Shown here: positions 1 through 9,089 of the stretch, piece by piece
Layout: every line of letters starts with the position of its first letter
Position numbering within the stretch: the first letter of the stretch is position 1
DNA from: Pseudisothecium myosuroides
Taxonomy: Eukaryota > Streptophyta > Bryopsida > Hypnales > Lembophyllaceae
NCBI GenBank assembly: GCA_951799445.1
Contig: OX637296.1
Span: 24,304,001 to 24,368,000 of the forward strand
DNA length: 64,000 bases
Reading direction: 5' to 3'
Notes under the pieces: generated by a model
Database searches by the model: none
Told to the model about the DNA's origin: nothing
Seen by the model: only the letters and a program-made list of their open reading frames with translations
Translations under genes and position numbers: made by a program

Positions 1-45
1 GGAACGGAATTCAACGTTCACCAGAGCTTCCAAATGCTCACTCAT

Positions 46-134
46 AACATTATTCTAAGCTTATTTTTTTATTTTATTTTTTTGACACAAATGAAACGAA
101 ATTCCATTGCAAAAAGAACATTATTCTAAGCTTA
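46..134 (-). mobile_element. 53-bp LINE 3'-tail stub with 18-bp TSD
   Basis: The 18-base direct repeat AACATTATTCTAAGCTTA occurs at 46-63 and again at 117-134. Between them, 64-116 holds a T-rich run followed by a motif like GACACAAATGAAACG. This is the reverse complement of the LINE 3' terminus at 1310-1346, so the insertion lies on the minus strand with its poly(A) at the left. A perfect long duplication around a poly(A)-type tail is the mark of target-primed reverse transcription. The 5' truncation is extreme: almost nothing but the terminal motif was copied. Confidence 0.8.
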
Positions 135-203
135 GAGTCACTCTCTTTGCAATGAAATTCTTTTCATTTGTTTCAAAAAAAAAACAAAAAAAAACTTAGA
201 GTC
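131..203 (+). mobile_element. 55-bp LINE 3'-tail stub with 9-bp TSD
   Basis: CTTAGAGTC occurs at 131-139 and at 195-203. The 140-194 insert ends in the tail motif TTTTCATTTGTTTC followed by an A-rich run. It is a plus-strand copy of the same LINE 3' end that lies inverted at 64-116. Its left TSD overlaps the right TSD of that stub, so one inserted into or beside the other. Confidence 0.75.
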
Positions 204-830
204 CATTAACCCTCCAGAATATTCTCTGACTTGGCAGGACAATTCAAGGAATTTCAGACAGGTTTGAGCTCAGTCTGAACAAGAACTCATCAAGACAATC
301 CCTCAGTCATTCGGTTCACATGCGAGAGTACGTTATTGCAGAGCTTCAACTTCGATTGAATTGGCATCGACTTTGCTAGCTCTAGAAATACACACTTCGA
401 TTGCACTGCTTTCAAAAGGTGCTCTGCCTATTACTCAAGCATGTAACGCTTAGAAGCTTCCAGTATATAAGGTAGTATGGCCTAAAAGCGACCATTTAAG
501 GGCTGATCTGCCTTTTTCACAGGTTTCTTTGAACAGAAATATTTTTGAATCATTTTTCAGAGAAAGAAAAATGGATGCGGAACGTTACACAAGTGGTTTC
601 ATATTTTTTGAATTGTTTTTGAATTACTTATGAATTTTTAAAAAAAAAATTGTTGTCGGCACCTATTTGTGACACTAGGTCTTCCTAAATCTGACCACTT
701 GCAACTTCTAAAGTGATTTGAGTTAATGAAGGCCAATGATTGGCTCTTACAATAGATAATGCTTTTCTCTCGATTCTCTCAATGGCTTGAGAGGTCCATT
801 TAAGGACCACCTAATATCCATTTCATACTT

Positions 831-1361
831 AAATATAGGGTCGAGTGTGGATTCAGCGCAATGACAAGGTCTTTAATGACCATACTTGGACGCCAGAGAA
901 ACTGCTGCAACATATTTGGAGCTGCCTCATCGACTATGGAAGGATGGAATGGGCCAACGTGATCAACAAACAGCCCGATCGCGCGAAGTGCAAGAGAAAC
1001 TCAGGGAATCCTTCATCAGACGCAGGTGCAAGTTCGAGATTTTTGCTAAATTCGAAGCTGGGCAACCTGTTTGGTCTGTTGCTGGGCCTTTTGGTGGGTT
1101 TGTCTTCCAGCCGCCGTGAAGGCCTTCCCGACGGGGGGGGTGCGTCGTGCGATTGGGGAGGTCGGCCGTGAGGGGTTGTTCGGCTCTGCACGAGCTTGAC
1201 CCGTGGTCTGTGTGGTGCTCTTTGCCTGTAGTCGGTCTGTTGGTATGTGTCGTGTGTGTCGGTCTTGTCGCCAGGCCACTTGTGGCTGGTTATTTGTATT
1301 TTATTCCCTTGCACTGAAATTCCGTTTCATTTGTATCAAAAAAAAAAAATATAAGGTCAAG
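831..1361 (+). mobile_element. 5'-truncated LINE (ORF2 C-terminus plus 3' UTR)
   Basis: The insert at 846-1346 begins inside an ORF reading WIQRNDKVFNDHTWTPEKLL and continues with a segment ending DYGRMEW. That pattern is typical of the C-terminal end of plant LINE (L1-like) ORF2 after the reverse transcriptase. A GC-richer 3' UTR follows, then the terminal motif TTCCGTTTCATTTGTATC and a poly(A) run. The flanks AAATATAGGGTCGAG (831-845) and AAATATAAGGTCAAG (1347-1361) match at 13 of 15 positions and are read as the target-site duplication. The insertion is absent from arm 2, so it postdates the duplication. It supplies the tail sequence that identifies the shorter stubs. Confidence 0.8.
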
Positions 1362-1629
1362 TTGAAGAGGCCGCTCGCTTTTAGAGCACACTACCTTAGT
1401 GGTCACTGGCAAGAAATGAATGAAGCAACATAATTATATACATATTAATTATGCAACACAGTTCAAGAAAACTTTCAAGACGTCATAAACAACACTTCCA
1501 GGAACTTGCAGCTCTCCGTCTGGTCCTGTATTCATATTTTGTAAAGCAAACACAGGTTGTAGTAGACCTTTCCATTCAACTAGATCTACCGGAAGAAAAT
1601 GGTACGGTAGCTCGCAAAGCTACATGACT

Positions 1630-1635
1630 TTTATT
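1630..1635 (-). terminator. Poly(A) signal of GLP1
   Basis: TTTATT on the plus strand is AATAAA on the minus strand, about 110 bases beyond the GLP1 stop codon. The equivalent AATAAA follows GLP2 at the same distance. Confidence 0.6.
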
Positions 1636-1747
1636 GGCCATGGGAGGCAGTGAGGCACTGCTCCAGGCGCTACTTACATATATAGCCCTCAGCAAAACAA
1701 ATGCTGATAATGTTGCAGTTAGTTTAATGGTGCCCAGAATGAACGAA

Positions 1748-3061
1748 TCAATACTTGATGCCGCACCTCTGGGCGCACACTTTGTCCAACGAGGGGTTGG
1801 GGTTGGCGGTGACGCTGGCTAGAATATCCATGATCTCCGAGTCAGAGAGCCCCGTGGTGGCCCGAATGGCACTAATTGGCAAGTTGAAGAAGGCCACGGC
1901 CGTGGTTTGGGTTCCAGGGTCTCGGTTGGGGAAGCTGGCAATGAATTGCGCCTCCTTGCAGCCCAAGTTCTGGGCGAAGTGTATCAAACCTGCACACCAG
2001 CATACGATAAATTCAACTTAGTTACGATTCTAGAAGTACGTAGAAGGTATCAGTGAGGACATTGAAGAACTTCACAAGTGAAAACCCGGACCCCCTGTTG
2101 AAACAACATTGTGCGGGTGGAAAAGCTGCTACATATTGTTTCAACCTCAGTCAACTATGGGTACGTTCCCCAATGTTGTTTCAACAGGTGACTGCGCTAG
2201 TGGTAAATCCCAAGGAAAAATCTCACAACACGGGAGAGGGTGTATGTGGAAGACGATGAAGTCCTAAGCTCCTATTAATCAGGAGTGCAGTACAGATCGA
2301 GGACCCTAATGCATTTCATACAACCAATCATGGCCAATGTGATTGACTCCTATTACGGAGACCCCTTTTCGTCATGCTGTGGGACAAGTTCCATTACCCT
2401 GAGGAATGATGACAGTTTGGCCTCTCGTGACGTTTCCTCCGATGAAGTGTCGCCCGCCATTTTCTTCCGCAAACCCGAACAACAGCTCGCCTGCTCGACG
2501 GATCAAAACATCAAAGAAATCCAGTTAAAAAAACATGTCATTTCTAGACCATAAATTACGCCAAACTGCACACCAATCTACACATCACGCCTACTGTTCT
2601 GCTGTACACAGTTGAAGCTTCCAGCTCCAAATGAGCTACTGTAGAATATGCAATCACACCGCAATAGCTCACAAATCTCTTAATGTGAAGGGGACTGAGG
2701 AGTTTGTAGAGTCCCTACCTTCAGTCACATGAGAAATTTGAGTGGCTCGTGGGTGATTGTGAGGCTGATTGATAGCACAAGCCCCAACCGTGACCAAATT
2801 CTGCGAAGCTCCGTCACCAGGCAGAGTGGCAAGAGCAGGGTTGAAGTCCACGAACATGGGTCGGAGGTTCCCAAACGGCGTGTTGTCAGTCGTCCTCTCA
2901 AACTTGAATATGAAGTCATTGTCGCCGAATTCCTGCCGTTGCATCAGCTCCGTCTCGAAGTCCAGTTCGGTCCTATTAGCAGCCATGGCGCCCCAGACGG
3001 AGCAACCAACGATCATGGCAGCAGCTAGGAACAACACGGAAGCTCTCATGGCAGCAGCCAT
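1748..3061 (-). CDS. Germin-like protein 1 (cupin), 3 exons
   Basis: Exons on the minus strand are 3061-2719, 2490-2398 and 1989-1748. All introns are GT-AG and both junctions are phase 1; the exons total 678 nt, or 225 residues plus stop. Residues 1 to about 27 form a signal peptide (hydrophobic core ASVLFLAAAMIVG, then GAMA before ANRTE), so the product should reach the apoplast or cell wall. The body is a germin-type cupin. Box 1 reads GACAINQPHNHPRATQ, with the HxH pair present but Gln at the usual Glu metal ligand. Box 2 reads GQTVIIPQGLIHFAQN and keeps the Pro, Gly, His and Asn. NRT and NVT are possible N-glycosylation sites. The N-terminal Cys pair of classic germins is absent. Known germins are Mn enzymes with oxalate oxidase or superoxide dismutase activity; most germin-like proteins are uncharacterised. 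GLP2 differs at about 12 residues. Confidence 0.92.
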
Positions 3062-3134
3062 TGGGACTACTCGATCAAACCAGATGGGCTCACAACTGGG
3101 AACTCACAACAATTGGGAACCTCACAGCAATTGG

Positions 3135-3141
3135 ATATATA
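3135..3141 (-). promoter_or_regulatory. TATA box of GLP1
   Basis: On the minus strand this reads TATATAT within GAGTATATATCC, about 75 bases before the GLP1 start codon. The same element stands at the same distance before GLP2. Confidence 0.6.
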
Positions 3142-3675
3142 CTCCTGAAGCTCAGACACGATATACCTCTCTCAGTAATGCCTTCACTTTGTCCACATCA
3201 ATAACTCCTCTACTGCAGTTGGTAACTGAATACTCGAAACCGCTCCCAGGTGCAGGAATCATACTCCCAAGCCTTGGATAGGATTCTCGATCTTGTGAGC
3301 TGCCGGTTATATACATGTAGCGCTGTAGAAAAAATTTCGCACGTTGTTGAACTCCGTCTAGACTTGCCGTTGAATTTGTTCTTAGACACGTCAGTTAAAT
3401 TCAACGCGCAAGGTCCAAGGCACTGACCTTCCTCATCATTAAGCGGCAGAAGCATTATTTCCCTTCCTGAATATTCCGAAACATTCGGTTTGGATCTCTA
3501 ACTTAACCCCTGGTAGGTCAACTAGCATGCATGGATGATGAATGTTATGAAAATTGCACTTCATCCAATTGATATTCATTGAGAAAACTTCACGTATGAA
3601 TGGAAAGAAGATAGAATGTCCTACTTGAATAAAGGGAGTTTTAATTACTTATCACAAAATTCTAGAAATAATCTT

Positions 3676-3733
3676 ACTACAGTATATATATATTTTTATT
3701 TATTTATTTGAAACAAATGAAACTACAGTATAT
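3676..3733 (-). mobile_element. 34-bp LINE tail stub with 12-bp TSD
   Basis: ACTACAGTATAT occurs at 3676-3687 and at 3722-3733. The 34 bases between them are a T/A-rich run ending TTGAAACAAATGAA, the inverted LINE tail motif. The copy is absent from the corresponding part of arm 2, near 24850. Confidence 0.7.
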
Positions 3734-3944
3734 TTAGGCCAAGCATTTGTAACTGTAGGTGTAAAGTTACCAGTGTAATTGGGAGTTAGATCTCACCCAA
3801 CATAACATTGAGTAGCATGCACTGTCACTGGCTTGGCTCTACTGTAAAGTAGATGATATGCAGTAGTATACTGCACCCAACAGTGCATCATCAGTTACTA
3901 AGTGGACAGGTGGAGGCTGAATATTAATGTGCTGAGCAGGTTGC

Positions 3945-4346
3945 ATGAAACGCAGTGGGCATGAAGGCTACTGTACGGAATGTCATGAAGTCTGCGAAAT
4001 TCCACTGATTGCCTGTCTTTCAACTGTTGCGCTTGCTATCCTGTCAATTTCTCATAGGAGTGGGAGAGCTCGAGTTTGTGACCTAGTGACAAGAGGCTTC
4101 TGCTTTAAATTTGATGCTTTATTTTTCTTCTGCATGCGGCTGGTAAGTTTCGGGAGAGCTTGTTTGCCATTTCTCTGGATGCGGAGAACAGGGCCGGGTC
4201 TCTCTGCAACTTGTCGTTTTGTAGGCTCAACTAGAAACTTCAGTGAGTTCGCAGGTGTATTATTGTGCAGGATGGTATGGGTATTTATGAAGTTACATCA
4301 CCAGGATAAGACTCTGACGAACGCACACAGGGAGGGAAATATTTAA
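3945..4346 (+). other. Conserved block upstream of GLP1, open in one frame
   Basis: This stretch pairs with 24242-24660 in arm 2 at high identity by eye. It contains a 133-codon open frame on the plus strand. The last 70 codons are also open in arm 2 (24454-24242, minus strand) and end alike (HREGN). The composition is unlike any family I know, with no clear domain, and the block lies about 0.9 kb upstream of the gene in both arms. Recent duplication alone can explain the shared open frame, so I do not call it a gene. A distal promoter element or an unrecognised small gene both remain possible. Confidence 0.4.
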
Positions 4347-4429
4347 TAGCTTTCTTCTTCTTGAGCTTCAGCGAGCGCAAGTGGATATCGACATTATTGA
4401 TTTCAGACTTGGTTCCGGACATCAACTGA

Positions 4430-4700
4430 ACAAGAATTCATGCGTTCTGTGCTTGGACATCGGAAGTCCATGGGTTGGATTGGATTGTTTGTTTGTTTCC
4501 CCCGCTCCCTTGAAACTTTCCCTGCGTTGTTTGTGAAAGGTTGTGCACTGCGGTTGAGAGGTCAAACATGCACAAAACTCAAAGTTGCATCTTTCAGGGC
4601 AGCAGGTAGTTTTATATCTAAAATGAATGCAACAATCAGTGCCATTTCAAGGAATCCTCCTCTTTAGTCAAGAGCCAATAATTTTTGCCAATGTACGGCT
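4430..4700 (+). repeat. Dispersed repeat, second copy at 34318-34650
   Basis: The segment runs from AATTCATGCGTTCTGTGC to CCAATAATTTTTGCCA. It recurs in the same orientation at about 34318-34650 with many substitutions and small indels, and shared blocks such as TAGTTTTAYATCTAAAATGA. It adjoins the end of arm 1. The 34-kb copy is more AT-rich, as expected of older, methylation-decayed DNA. No coding capacity is evident. Confidence 0.65.
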
Positions 4701-7700
4701 ACAATCAAACTACTCTTTTCAAATTTTCAATAATTTAAGAGGGATTCTCACATTGAAGGGAGTTATAGATTAAATCTAAAGTTATATTCAAACTAAATTT
4801 AGCTATACTTTTTTATGCAATTAATATGGACAAAAGTAGTCCTATAGAGTTTTTACTTTCAACCACTAAAGAACTAGGGCACATTTTGGATATAGGTTAG
4901 TCAAAATTGCCACTATGCAGAGCAATGTGAAAAAAATGCAAACTTGGAGTAGACTATCATGGGAATGATTGAAGAATATTTCACAAACTTTGATTGTACA
5001 AGTTGTAAGATTATGGAATTTGAAGTTAGAAAAAAAGTTTTTTTCCGACCTTACCCATCATGATCAACAAACTAATTCCTCCTAAAGATATTTGTGCACT
5101 ACGCATGGGGGGGTTCTACAATTACATCCTACATCATATTACTTACATAATTACCATATTTCAGAGGTAGAAAAGTAATTTTGCACATGTTGGCCGCAGT
5201 TGGCCGCCTTGCCTCCAAAAGTTTCGGGTAACATAACTTTTTATCTAGGCAACCAATTGAAAAAAACAAAGTACATTATTGACAAAGAGGTATATATCAA
5301 CTCCTTGTATCAAAATTTCAAAAAGACCCATTGAAATTTGATTTTATATTTGAATTGAATATTTCTAATTGATTTCAAATAGAATGGTTTGATGCAAAAT
5401 CTTGCACAATTTAGTCCTTTATACATTGATCATAAAAATTGTCACAAGTAGAAAATTATCGCACAATATAAAATATGATATAAATTCCTATGTAATCCAA
5501 AGACATAAATAGCTAATCTAAGAATAAATAGAAGATTTTATATTGTAATGAATCTCCATATATGAGCTATCACTCAAGACCCAACAAAATAATTAATCAT
5601 GTTCAAAAATATATTTATTTAGATTCTACACTAAAATTAACATGCCAATAGAGTTAATTGTAGAGTGGGAGGAAATTAGAGGTTCTTTCCTTTGAAATAG
5701 CAAAAAACAAAGAACTAGGGATCAAACTATTTTTTTCGTCCAAAATGGAACTCTTTTGAACTTTGTCCCTAGTTTTGCTTCTACCAATGAATACTTACAA
5801 GCATATGGCATGTAGAAAAAGGGATTGTAACTTTGGATGAGAATCTTGCGTTTAAAGCTTCACTCAAGCCCAAGTGGTGCATGCAACTATAGATTGGTTC
5901 CCTCCCACTTTACAATTAATTCTAAGCTTAATGGGTAGCTAAACCTTTCAAATTAGTCAAGTCCTTGAGAAGCACTTGCAAATTTGTAATCCAGAGTAAG
6001 TTTCCTTGTGCTACTTAGCTACAAGGGCTACATTATTCTTGTGTTAACAAAATTCAGATTTATTATTTGCTACCTTTAGAGCATTGCCAATGGGTTGTTG
6101 CATATGTCTCCTCAATGTCAATAAGATCATGGGGCTTAGAAATACATTGCAATCATTGCTCCAACAAATCCACAGCACATGTGAGCCCCTAAGTTGTCGC
6201 TTTGGTCTTAGATTTTTTTTCACTTTTGTATTTTATTATTAATTTTTATTATGTAAAAAAATTATAAAAAAATATTAAACTATAATTGGTAAAGTTCCTA
6301 GCTACCAATATAGTGATTTACCTTTAGAAGCCTAGAGTAACTAAGACATTCAAATTTTGTGCTTCTAGAAGAGTTAGGTATTCTAAAGATGGCTTAGGTC
6401 AAGTTTGCGGAATGAATCCCGAAATACCATTTCTAGATTAGAACTTAACCTAGGTCTACCTACAAGTGCATGTGACATAGCATGACTAATGAGAGTTAGT
6501 AGTTCATAGAAGAGAATTGTTTTTTAGGTTTGGACATACTTGTAGTCAATCAAAACCAAAGTTACCATCCATTCTAAGAGAAAAATAGAAAGTTAGTTGT
6601 TAGCCTTGTAGATAAAAACTCAATTGTGAAGGATGGCACAACTGAAGGTTGAAGAAAAGTGTTTATGATATAAAAACCTGTCAAGAGCTCAACGAGACAA
6701 TTGGTTTATCAAATTCCCTTCTGGGCAAAAGATTTCAAGTCCACTAGACTTAAAATGAGATAATTACAATCAAACCTTCTTGTGAAAAAGTGTTGAATAA
6801 AGATATGAGTCTGCACTTAGTATTTGGTACTTGCTTAATGGTCATTGTAGAAATTTTGGATTTCTTGAAATGCAAAAGATGACTTTCTAGAAAGTCAATT
6901 GCTTAAACTAAAGTTGCAATAAAATTCTACTAAAATTAGGATATAATGTTTCATTGTAATAACACTTTCCGATAAGTTTCAAGGTATTCAAATACCAACA
7001 AGTACTCAAACGGACAACCCCAACAATTCTCAACAAAATTTAAATGAGTTCGAAGCGTTGACCATAGCATTGGAAGCTTGCAATATTCAAATGAGGCCAA
7101 AGACAATGTTCTTACATTGCATGCCAAGTGGGATAGTTTGAGGTGGACTCATAAATTTGACTCCCTTGAGAGCATTGTTCCCCTACTCGGCCTAACAAGT
7201 GAGTAGTCAATTCCATTCTTCTTCCCTCCAATGATGCTAGCATGTGAGCGCAGAATCATGAGCCTATGAGCCTTGAACCTAGTTGTAGGTATGTACCTAC
7301 AACCATTTGGAGGTGGTTATAACATATATACCAATAATATAGGTACACTATAACATGGAAGAATCTATAACATGTGTACTTATAACATAAACACCTATAA
7401 TCATAGAAGGTGTTTATAATATAGACTCTTGGGCTCATAAGCTCATAGATTCTGTGCTCACATACTAGCATTCCCCTTCTTCCTCCATCATAGTAACTTT
7501 TATAAATATCAATTGACTAGGCCCGTTCAAAAGCATTCAGGACTCAATAGGATTCAAAGCCCGCTCACTTCTTGGCTGAGTCCACATTCCGCCCCATTTT
7601 CATGATCTTCGCTTGCTTCTTGTGGTTGGCCCTATCAATTGAATGAGCACAAGACAATGATCTTGAGGAACTTGAACCTTGAATCTAGGGAATACACACC

Positions 7701-7848
7701 ACATTTCAGGGTTTTATTAATTTAAGAAGTTACAAGTTGGGGGACCGGGTGGGGATGGTGAAGATGAGCTACTCTAGAGACAAGCTCTTCTTGAACTCAC
7801 CGTAAACCACCGCCAGCAAACCTCCCATTCATTCTATGAGCTGGTTAT
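4701..7848. other. AT-rich gene-free stretch
   Basis: No open frame has coding character here. The only structure I can define is the TTAA-bounded MITE at 5654-5919. A short hairpin-like pair near 5705-5775 lies within it. The rest appears to be old, decayed non-coding sequence. Confidence 0.5.
5654..5919. mobile_element. TTAA-bounded MITE, 266 bp
   Basis: The left end reads TTAATTGTAGAGTGGGAGG and the right end, in reverse complement, reads TTAATTGTAAAGTGGGAGG, an 18-of-19 match. Both ends begin with TTAA (5654-5657 and 5916-5919), consistent with TTAA target duplication. There is no coding capacity. The terminal repeats differ from those of the CCCCTAAAG family, so this would be a separate TTAA-using family. 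Confidence 0.6.
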
Positions 7849-8100
7849 TTGGCGCAATCAGGTCGTAATCCACGATTACGCAGGTTTCCACGTGTAATCA
7901 TGGATTACGGATTCTTCATCCACGACTTTCATCTCGGACAGCTTCTCTTCATCCAATTGCGGTTTCTTGGCAGTAATTTACGTCGACCAATGCCTCCCGT
8001 TGTCGTCAGGCATTTCAGGAAAAAAAAGCGCCTCCTCGTCGGACTCCGCCCTCCTCATCCGCCCTTTTTTTTCCCGAAATGCCCTGCATTGCTCTATACC

Positions 8101-8286
8101 AACAACCTTTGCTGTGGCAAATCGACCAAACTCACCCAACAACCTTTGCTGTGGCAAATCGACCAAACTCACCCAACAACCTTTGCTGTGGCAAATCGAC
8201 CGAACTCACCCAACATTCTTTTGCTGTGGCAAATCGACCGAACTCACTCAACAACCTTTGCTGTGGCAAATCGACCGAGCCACCGG
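8101..8286 (+). repeat. Tandem repeat, 37 bp x 5
   Basis: Five head-to-tail units start at about 8101, 8138, 8175, 8212 and 8250. The core is TTTGCTGTGGCAAATCGACC. Units 1-2 carry CCAAACTCACCC and units 3-4 CCGAACTCAC. Unit 4 is one base longer and unit 5 diverges at its end. Every frame stays open through the array because 37 is not a multiple of 3 and the unit lacks stops, which explains several spurious overlapping ORFs here. There are no unique spacers, so it is a minisatellite and not a CRISPR. Confidence 0.9.
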
Positions 8287-8721
8287 CAGTGGTGGGGATA
8301 AGCTTACGTACTTCTGAAGTCTGAAACATGCGGAGAACTGAAGGCTTTTGTTCGAAGGATGTGCAGTAAGGTACGTCATCTGCAGACGTAATTGTGTCTG
8401 ACAATCGGACGATGATGCTCTTACATTGGGTGCCAACTCCAGGGGGCAGTTCCAGGTTGACAGACTCATAAATTTCACTTCATTGAAACATGTGGAGAAG
8501 ATAAGGATATGCAGGATGGTATATCCAGATGTAGCCTAAATGTGCTTAAAGAGGTGCATCCACACTACAGTACTGACCGTATTGCAATGATAATTGCCTG
8601 TGTTGTCTTCAATTGAGATGCAGTTCGACATCTGCAATTGAGTTGGATCGCAGAGTCTGAACAAGTGCTCCTGATTCCTGAATAAGTGTACGCAGAGAAT
8701 GAGTCGTAATAATGAAGCACG

Positions 8722-8851
8722 CTTGCATCTGGTGGGTTTTTTTTGTTGTTGTTTTTAACACAAATGAAACGGAATTTCACACTCTTGCATCTGTTTTTGT
8801 TTCTTTGTTTTTTTGACACAAGGGAAACGGAATTTCACACTCTTGCATCTG
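8722..8851 (-). mobile_element. Two LINE tail stubs at one site
   Basis: CTTGCATCTG occurs three times (8722-8731, 8784-8793, 8842-8851). Each gap between copies holds a T-rich run plus an inverted LINE tail (ACACAAATGAAACGGAATTT in the first, GACACAAGGGAAACGGAATT in the second). Around the second stub the duplicated sequence is longer, about 18 bases ending at the same motif. Either two independent insertions used the same site or the first insertion was duplicated. The differing poly(T) runs and tail bases argue mildly for separate events. Confidence 0.7.
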
Positions 8852-8884
8852 TTCAAGGGTATCATGGGATAAGGTAACAGGTCT

Positions 8885-9089
8885 AGGGCCAGCTTACATG
8901 TGAGTCCCGTGGGCAAAAAAAGCAACTAAAAGACAAGAACAGTGCTACCGATAATCGGCAAGCTTGGAAGTAGGAGAGTGAGTTCCACCAATATTAGTGT
9001 GTTCCATACTGAAGAAGGAGCATAAAAGTGCTTTCTATATTTTGGCATTATTGACTGCTCCCACCTACTAATACATGTAAGCTGGCCCT
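8885..9089. mobile_element. MITE with 17-bp perfect inverted ends, 205 bp
   Basis: AGGGCCAGCTTACATGT at 8885-8901 is matched exactly by its reverse complement at 9073-9089. There is no coding capacity. I see no convincing target duplication beside it, so the superfamily is unassigned. Confidence 0.6.

Larger units (their letters stand above)
230..4415. repeat. Inverted duplication, arm 1 (carries GLP1)
   Basis: This block reads, in reverse complement, like 23494-27200. Matching landmarks include the distal flank (240-345 against 27100-27190), the poly(A) region near 1630 against 26717, the whole germin-like gene, its promoter, and an upstream block (3945-4346 against 24242-24660). Arm 1 is longer because it carries a LINE fragment at 846-1346 and about 0.24 kb of extra sequence near 3482-3725. 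The similarity covers introns and flanks, so this is a segmental duplication. Exact edges need alignment. Confidence 0.85.

Noticed and set aside
2725..3281. Other long frames overlapping GLP1, with equivalents at GLP2
   Set aside because: They are antisense or shifted shadows of the germin exon 1 coding sequence.
8101..8286. CRISPR-like array
   Set aside because: Units are contiguous with no unique spacers, and the surrounding DNA is eukaryotic; it is a minisatellite.
7849..8324. Overlapping open frames of 81-150 codons on both strands
   Set aside because: They owe their length to the stop-free 37-bp repeat and give low-complexity peptides.
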